A stretch of DNA of 64,000 nt, from positions 2,436,501 to 2,500,500 of the forward strand of contig NZ_AP031575.1 in NCBI RefSeq assembly GCF_040436405.1, read 5' to 3'. The position numbers and the translations under genes were made by a program. Shown here in pieces: positions 59,738 through 64,000 of the stretch (the first letter of the stretch is position 1; every line of letters begins with the position of its first letter). Origin of the DNA: Marinomonas sp. THO17. Lineage in GTDB: Bacteria; Pseudomonadota; Gammaproteobacteria; Pseudomonadales; Marinomonadaceae. A model generated the notes under the pieces. The model ran no database searches. It was given only the letters and a program-made list of their open reading frames with translations, and was not told where the DNA came from.

Positions 59738-61258
59738 GTGGCAGATTTCTTATACAAAGGCGTTGTCGATTGGTTTCTTGAGCAGATGTCACAGGAGGCG
59801 TTACGTCCCGGAGACAAGATGCCATCGCTAAGAAGTTTGTCCAAGCAATTGGGCTTTAGTTTGAATACTGTGATTCATGGCTATGAATTGCTGTGTCAAG
59901 ATGGCTGGATTGAATCACGACCAAAGTCTGGCTATTTTGTTTGTCATCGTAGTGACACCAAACCTGCTTTATTGCTTGCAGGAGAATCTTTACATGCAAC
60001 GCAACAACAGAGCGCCAAAATTGCTTGGAGCAGCTTGGCTCACCATTGTGCTTTGGTGGATCAAACCAATCTGTTGCAGCAGGCCAATGGTCGACACCTT
60101 GATACCAGTCTACCCGTTTTGGGAAAAGGGCACTTGGCAGTACGTGAAGTGGTCAGTGATTATCTTAAAGAAATGGGGATTAAAACCCGTGCCGCGCAAC
60201 TTTGGTTAGGGCGATCGCCGTTGACCATGCTGACTCAGAGTATTCAGAACTTAACTCAACAAGATGATACTGTCTTATTGCTTACCCCATGTGACCCAAG
60301 GTTAGCAGGAACCTTACAGAGTTTAGGGCGTCGTGTGGTAAGCATAACAGCGGGTGATCGCGGTGTGGATTTGGATCTGGCCATTCGCTGTTTAAGAGAC
60401 GAGCCCATTAAATTGATCATTTTACCCGGTCAGTTTGCTTTTCCTACCGGGCAGTTAATCAGTAATCTTAGTTTACGCCGTTGGTTAGCCATCATAGAAG
60501 AAACTCAGTTGCCCGTCATTGAATGGGATTTATGTTCTCACTTAGCACACCGTTCAGCGCCTTTAATGACCTATAAATCCTTGGATCAACACGATCATAT
60601 TGTCTATATAGGTGGGGTGGAGAGTCATTTTACGGAGCAATCTCTTGCTTGGTGTATTCCGGGACGACATCAAGATAGATTAGATGGCGCTTTTCTAGCG
60701 GCTGATATGGCGTTAAATGAAACCCAACAGGCGGCCTTGAGTGACTTACTACAAACCACCAGTAAACGTTGTATATTACGTCGAGGGCGCGAAGTATGGG
60801 CGAATGCTGAGCGCATTAAAGCCAAAATCGATCAATTGATGGCTGAGCAAGTAAGTGTGGTAACTAATAAAGGCGGTTTGGCTTTGTGGATGCGTTTAAC
60901 CAAGCCAGTTACTGCTGAAACAACACCGGCTTTAATGGCCAATTTCCGTCATGCTATGGTGCCGGGGGCTTTACTCAGTCCAGAAACAGATGCCGATTAT
61001 TGGTTGGCATTGAATGTTACCAGTGAATACGCGGAGCCACTGATAGATGGTTTGGTGGAGTATTTACAAGCAGATCAACAAGCAAAGACCAGTGAAGTCG
61101 AAGAGGCTGAGCAAGCGGTTGAAGAGTTGGAAGTTAAAACAGAAACAGAAGAATCTGATAACACAAAATCAGATACAGAAAAAAAAGAGTCCACTAATAA
61201 CACCTCAGAACCTTTATACAATCCCATGTTGGATTTAATCAATCACGATTTTGGTTAG
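59738..61258 (+). CDS. MocR/GntR-type PLP-domain regulator with degenerate aminotransferase domain
   Basis: This 506-residue protein has an N-terminal GntR wHTH (LRPGDKMPSLRSLSKQLGFSLNTVIHGYELL, split here; about 22-52) and a fold-type I aminotransferase-like C-terminal domain. The PTG motif (QFAFPTGQLIS) is kept. At the place where the family usually has YIGTFSKxLxP, here is YIGGVESHFTEQ, with no lysine. The acidic C-terminal tail (about 450-490, Glu/Thr/Asn rich) is unusual. GTG 59738 follows AAGG. It is likely a regulator that senses an amino acid or vitamin B6 compound without a covalent PLP. Confidence 0.8.
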   Translation: MADFLYKGVVDWFLEQMSQEALRPGDKMPSLRSLSKQLGFSLNTVIHGYELLCQDGWIESRPKSGYFVCHRSDTKPALLLAGESLHATQQQSAKIAWSSLAHHCALVDQTNLLQQANGRHLDTSLPVLGKGHLAVREVVSDYLKEMGIKTRAAQLWLGRSPLTMLTQSIQNLTQQDDTVLLLTPCDPRLAGTLQSLGRRVVSITAGDRGVDLDLAIRCLRDEPIKLIILPGQFAFPTGQLISNLSLRRWLAIIEETQLPVIEWDLCSHLAHRSAPLMTYKSLDQHDHIVYIGGVESHFTEQSLAWCIPGRHQDRLDGAFLAADMALNETQQAALSDLLQTTSKRCILRRGREVWANAERIKAKIDQLMAEQVSVVTNKGGLALWMRLTKPVTAETTPALMANFRHAMVPGALLSPETDADYWLALNVTSEYAEPLIDGLVEYLQADQQAKTSEVEEAEQAVEELEVKTETEESDNTKSDTEKKESTNNTSEPLYNPMLDLINHDFG

Positions 61259-61259
61259 T

Positions 61260-61291
61260 ATAAAAAAGGTGCTTAAAGTGCCTTTTTTATA
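61260..61291. terminator. Bidirectional terminator between the MocR-like and DsbA-like genes
   Basis: AAAAAAGG and CCTTTTTT pair around a short stem with G-U pairs (GGTGC / GTGCC). The DsbA-like stop codon is in the loop, so the hairpin starts before that reading frame ends. Confidence 0.7.
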
Positions 61292-61896
61292 CTCTCAAGC
61301 ATGCTGAGAGGATCTTGATAATCAATGGCGATAGGAACCAGCCGATCGCCTTTAATAAGGGCTAAGGAAGGAAAAGAGTTAAGCTGTAAATGACGGGCTT
61401 GTGCAATTTCCTCTTCTAACAAAGCTTGCTGAGCAACATGCGCCATGGCCTTTCTAAACCCTTCTGCTTTGAGGCCGATGTGTTCTGCACAGGCTACTAA
61501 CGTATCCAAATCAGAAGGATTTTTAGCGTTAAGATAATAGGCTTGTTGAATAGCATGGTACATTTCGTCTTCTAAACCAAAATCCCGCGCCACATAGCAG
61601 GCTCGACAAGCTGGATAGGTTGAACGTCTTGGTACATTATGTTGCCAAAAGTCAAAATTGAATTCAGTACCTAATTGACGCTGAATAGTGTGCCAAGTGG
61701 CTTGTAACTTGATACGCATGTCATCAGGCATAGGCGTATCTGAATCCACAGCTAAGCCACCTAACATTGGTTGTATTAATAATTTATCTTCGTCAATGAG
61801 TCCCTGAAGTGCTTTTTGTAGCTTGATCCATGTGGGACGAAATCCCCAACACCAACTACACATAGGGTCATAACAATAAATTAGGGTGGCGGCCAT
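61273..61896 (-). CDS. DsbA-family (FrnE-like) oxidoreductase
   Basis: This 207-residue protein has CYDPMCSWCWGF (about 7-18), a CxxC site of the DsbA/FrnE family, and a conserved SFPSLALIKGD cis-Pro segment (about 171-181). FrnE-like proteins are thioredoxin-fold proteins that are often cytosolic, and no signal peptide is seen when translation starts at ATG 61896. That start has a strong GAGGAGAG ahead. An in-frame extension to 61983 adds a hydrophobic leader without support. Confidence 0.85.
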   Translation of the reverse strand: MAATLIYCYDPMCSWCWGFRPTWIKLQKALQGLIDEDKLLIQPMLGGLAVDSDTPMPDDMRIKLQATWHTIQRQLGTEFNFDFWQHNVPRRSTYPACRACYVARDFGLEDEMYHAIQQAYYLNAKNPSDLDTLVACAEHIGLKAEGFRKAMAHVAQQALLEEEIAQARHLQLNSFPSLALIKGDRLVPIAIDYQDPLSMLESIKKAL

Positions 61897-61981
61897 TTTG
61901 CTCTCCTCTATAGGCGAACTAGGGTTACGCCAATAAAAAATACAGCAAGATAAATTAGCAAATATGAAGCATAAGCGAAAC

Positions 61982-62021
61982 AAAAAGCGATCATAGATAT
62001 TTAATCGATGACCGCTTTTTT
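61982..62021. terminator. Terminator after the aminotransferase gene
   Basis: AAAAAGCGATCAT and ATGACCGCTTTTT pair with one mismatch. On the minus strand the T run follows the aminotransferase stop; on plus, T follows too. Confidence 0.8.
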
Positions 62022-62046
62022 ATCAGACTTATTGTCTTAGACTGAA

Positions 62047-63243
62047 TTAGCCTTTGAGCACTTGAGCAATCGCTTCACATAGCGGAGTCATATTATCGTG
62101 GGTCATACCAGCCACGTTAATGCGTCCAGATCCTACAATGTAAATACCAAATTCATTGCGTAATTGTTTGACTTGGTCTGGCGTTAAGCCTGAGAAAGAG
62201 AACATACCCTGTTGTTGAGATATAAAGGAAAAGTCCTGTTCAACCCCTTTTGCTCTTAAGGTGTTTACAAACAAACTGCGCATTTCATGAATGCGACTGC
62301 GCATTGCGTCCAGTTCACTTTCCCATAAAACATAAAGCTCAGCATCATTTAGAATCTCTGCAACGACTGCAGAACCGTGAGACGGTGGGTTTGAGTAGTT
62401 TGTGCGGATACAACGCTTAATTTGTGTGAAACTTGCGTCTGCTTGTTCGCTGGTCTCACAAACAATGGTTAGAGCACCAACACGTTCATTGTATAAACCA
62501 AAGTTCTTGGAGAAAGAACTGGCAATTAACATTTCTGGAACATGGTCTAAGAAGGTCCTCAAACCTTGCGCATCGTCGGTTAAGCTTTGACCAAAACCTT
62601 GATAAGCAAAGTCGAATAAGGCTAAGAAGCCTTGTTTGCTGCATAGTTTTGCCAATTGGTACCATTGTTCTGGTGTTGGATCTATGCCAGTTGGGTTGTG
62701 GCAGCAGCCGTGGAATAACACCACATCGCCCTCAGGTACTTGAGATAGGCTGGCTAACATGGCTTCAAAATCTAATGTCTTGTTGTCAGCGTTGTAATAC
62801 GCATAGCTGCCTACTTCTAAGCCAACCGATTGAAAAACAGATTGATGATTAGCCCAAGTCGGGTTACTTACCCAGATGGTGGCTTCGGGTAAATGCTTTT
62901 TAATGAATTCAGCAGCAACACGTAATGCGCCAGTACCACCAGGAGTATGGGCCGTGTGGGCAAGTTGCTTGCTAATAATAGGATGGTCTTCACCAAAGAG
63001 TAGCTTTTGTACCGCGATGCGGTAGTTTTCACTGCCTTCGATGCTGAGATAATTCTTTGATTTTTCCTGGAACAACAAACGCTCTTCCGCTTGCTTTACC
63101 GCCTTTAGAATGGGCGTATGGCCCTGTTCGTCCTTGTACACACCAACACCAAGGTTAATTTTGTTTGGGTTGGAATCTTTTTTGAAAGCGTCGTTTAGAC
63201 CCAAAATTGGATCTGCTGGAGCAGCTTGGATATGTTCAAACAT
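62047..63243 (-). CDS. Aromatic/aspartate aminotransferase (class I)
   Basis: This 398-residue PLP aminotransferase starts [20 protein letters not shown] and has [43 protein letters not shown], and the PLP lysine in [16 protein letters not shown] (about 247). The pattern is that of E. coli AspC/TyrB. Sequence alone does not separate the two. Three palindromes lie upstream (63379, 63406, 63468). Confidence 0.92.
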   Translation of the reverse strand: MFEHIQAAPADPILGLNDAFKKDSNPNKINLGVGVYKDEQGHTPILKAVKQAEERLLFQEKSKNYLSIEGSENYRIAVQKLLFGEDHPIISKQLAHTAHTPGGTGALRVAAEFIKKHLPEATIWVSNPTWANHQSVFQSVGLEVGSYAYYNADNKTLDFEAMLASLSQVPEGDVVLFHGCCHNPTGIDPTPEQWYQLAKLCSKQGFLALFDFAYQGFGQSLTDDAQGLRTFLDHVPEMLIASSFSKNFGLYNERVGALTIVCETSEQADASFTQIKRCIRTNYSNPPSHGSAVVAEILNDAELYVLWESELDAMRSRIHEMRSLFVNTLRAKGVEQDFSFISQQQGMFSFSGLTPDQVKQLRNEFGIYIVGSGRINVAGMTHDNMTPLCEAIAQVLKG

Positions 63244-63378
63244 GTTAACTCCCCAAGAGGGTTATTTTCTTTTTTTATTATGGATTAGAAGATAGTAAAA
63301 ATCAGATACATGGTACTCCAAGACATGAGTAACCGCTATAAAACAGGGAGAAAAGCGACAATAAAAACTGTAGCGAAA

Positions 63379-63491
63379 TGTCACAATGTGACAGTGTTTG
63401 GTATTTTTACCGTAAAGAAACTAACGCCAAGTCAATAACTTGCCTGGTAAAGAGGGACCAACAACATATTTGCACTTAGGTAAGTGCAAAT
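63379..63491. promoter_or_regulatory. Three palindromes upstream of the aminotransferase gene
   Basis: TGTCACAATGTGACA (63379-63393), TTTACCGTAAA (63406-63416) and the 24-bp perfect palindrome with arms ATTTGCACTTA / TAAGTGCAAAT (63468-63491) lie 136-248 bases before the start. None has a T run, so they look like protein-binding sites rather than terminators. The binding proteins are unknown. Confidence 0.5.
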
Positions 63492-63524
63492 GGTCAATTG
63501 ATGTAATTTCTAACGCTGAGAGAG

Positions 63525-63719
63525 TTAGTCATCCCAGCCGTTGGAAATATTATGATGTAAACGTTTTTGTTCCAAATGTTGCTCAATAGCACGTCGCGCT
63601 TTGAGCATGCGAGCGGCGTCTTCTTTTTGGTTGCGTTGCTTCTTCTCGTTATCCAAGCTGATGGAAGCGTGAAGAATATCGGTTTTTACTTCTGTTAGTG
63701 TTTCAGACAAATTGCTCAT
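63525..63719 (-). CDS. Small conserved protein, PA3496-like
   Basis: This 64-residue helical, charged protein has the segment RRAIEQHLEQKRLHHNISNGWDD, like the Pseudomonas PA3496 family (named as putative envelope integrity proteins). It has a strong Shine-Dalgarno (GAGGGGGATTGGG). It is divergent from uvrD. The family match is from memory and uncertain. Confidence 0.65.
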   Translation of the reverse strand: MSNLSETLTEVKTDILHASISLDNEKKQRNQKEDAARMLKARRAIEQHLEQKRLHHNISNGWDD

Positions 63720-63909
63720 CCCAATCCCCCTCTTTTAGCCTTTCGATGTCTACAGATGTGCAATCAGCACTGTCATCGATCGTTGAAAAAAGTCAAAATA
63801 GACAGACAACTTACTTAATGAGTTATAAAAAACGTAAATCGATCAAAAATCAATCTGTTTTTACGTGTTTTTTATGACAAACCAATGAAATTAACCTTGG
63901 CGGACATCA

Positions 63910-64000
63910 ATGGACGTTTCTTTTATTCTTGATTCTCTAAATGATAAACAGCGCGAAGCGGTAGCGGCGCCACTACAAAACAGCTTGGTATTAGCTGGTG
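63910..64000 (+). CDS. uvrD: DNA helicase II UvrD (5' part; runs out of the window)
   Basis: The start MDVSFILDSLNDKQREAV is almost identical to the beginning of E. coli UvrD and continues AAPLQNSLVLAG into the Walker A region, which is cut at the window edge. Thirty codons are present. The helicase acts in nucleotide-excision and mismatch repair. I saw no LexA box (CTG-N10-CAG) directly before it. Confidence 0.92.
   Translation, partial: MDVSFILDSLNDKQREAVAAPLQNSLVLAG

Noticed and set aside
63720-63909. LexA box before uvrD
   Set aside because: No CTGT-N8-ACAG match seen in the gap; the nearest CTGTTTTTACG fits only one half.

Overview
The window looks like the replication-origin region of a marine gammaproteobacterium of the Oceanospirillales type. 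Marinomonas or a close relative is my best guess. This rests on gene order and protein character (gyrB-recF-dnaN-dnaA | rpmH-rnpA-yidC-mnmE ... mnmG-rsmG-parA-parB-atpIBEFHAGDC, as in Pseudomonas and allies), on modest GC, and on TRAP and acrylate-type metabolism genes. No database search was possible. I see no rRNA, tRNA, insertion sequence, prophage or CRISPR array. Most of the window is conserved core genome.

Layout. 1-2.2 kb: end of gabD plus gabT (GABA catabolism). 2.3-4.5 kb: a DUF1127-like small protein and two LysR regulators. 4.8-10.2 kb: a chemoreceptor and a three-gene TRAP transporter. 10.3-12.6 kb: a FabF-like ketoacyl synthase and a divergent TetR regulator. 12.7-18.9 kb: cysQ, hslR, dprA and the def-fmt-rsmB operon. 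19.5-23.5 kb: trkA, trkH, ybaK and gmhB. 23.5-29.8 kb: an MFS carrier, an AraC/GyrI regulator, a Fur-box-preceded siderophore receptor with a ferric-siderophore reductase, and a qorB-like reductase. 30-36.2 kb (minus strand): dnaA-dnaN-recF-gyrB. 36.7-40.6 kb: rpmH, rnpA, yidC, mnmE. 40.6-43.5 kb (minus strand): an acuR-acuI-glycerate kinase operon inserted between mnmE and mnmG. 44-48.3 kb: mnmG, rsmG, parA, parB. 48.5-55.6 kb: the complete F-type ATP synthase operon. 55.7-63.7 kb: a TrmB-type regulator, the tcdA/csdE/csdA sulfur-transfer module, a MocR-like regulator, a DsbA-like protein, an aromatic/aspartate aminotransferase and a small conserved protein. 63.9 kb: the start of uvrD.

The most interesting structure is about chromosome replication and segregation. 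Two separate AT-rich intergenic regions carry clusters of DnaA boxes: one between dnaA and rpmH, the Pseudomonas-type location, and one upstream of mnmG, the E. coli-type location. They are about 7 kb apart, and both gene-strand switches fit an origin. On the left side lie four parS-like palindromes at about 10.3, 12.6, 18.0 and 19.0 kb, 27-38 kb from parAB. One is perfect and forms the core of a factor-independent terminator, and one lies inside the rsmB reading frame. Other points are two matching palindromic operators flanking acuR, a MocR-like regulator that seems to have lost its PLP lysine, a terminator between dctP and dctQM, and the absence of yidD between rnpA and yidC.

I did not find a clearly undescribed multi-gene system such as a defence or mobile system. 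The strongest leads are arrangements of known elements.
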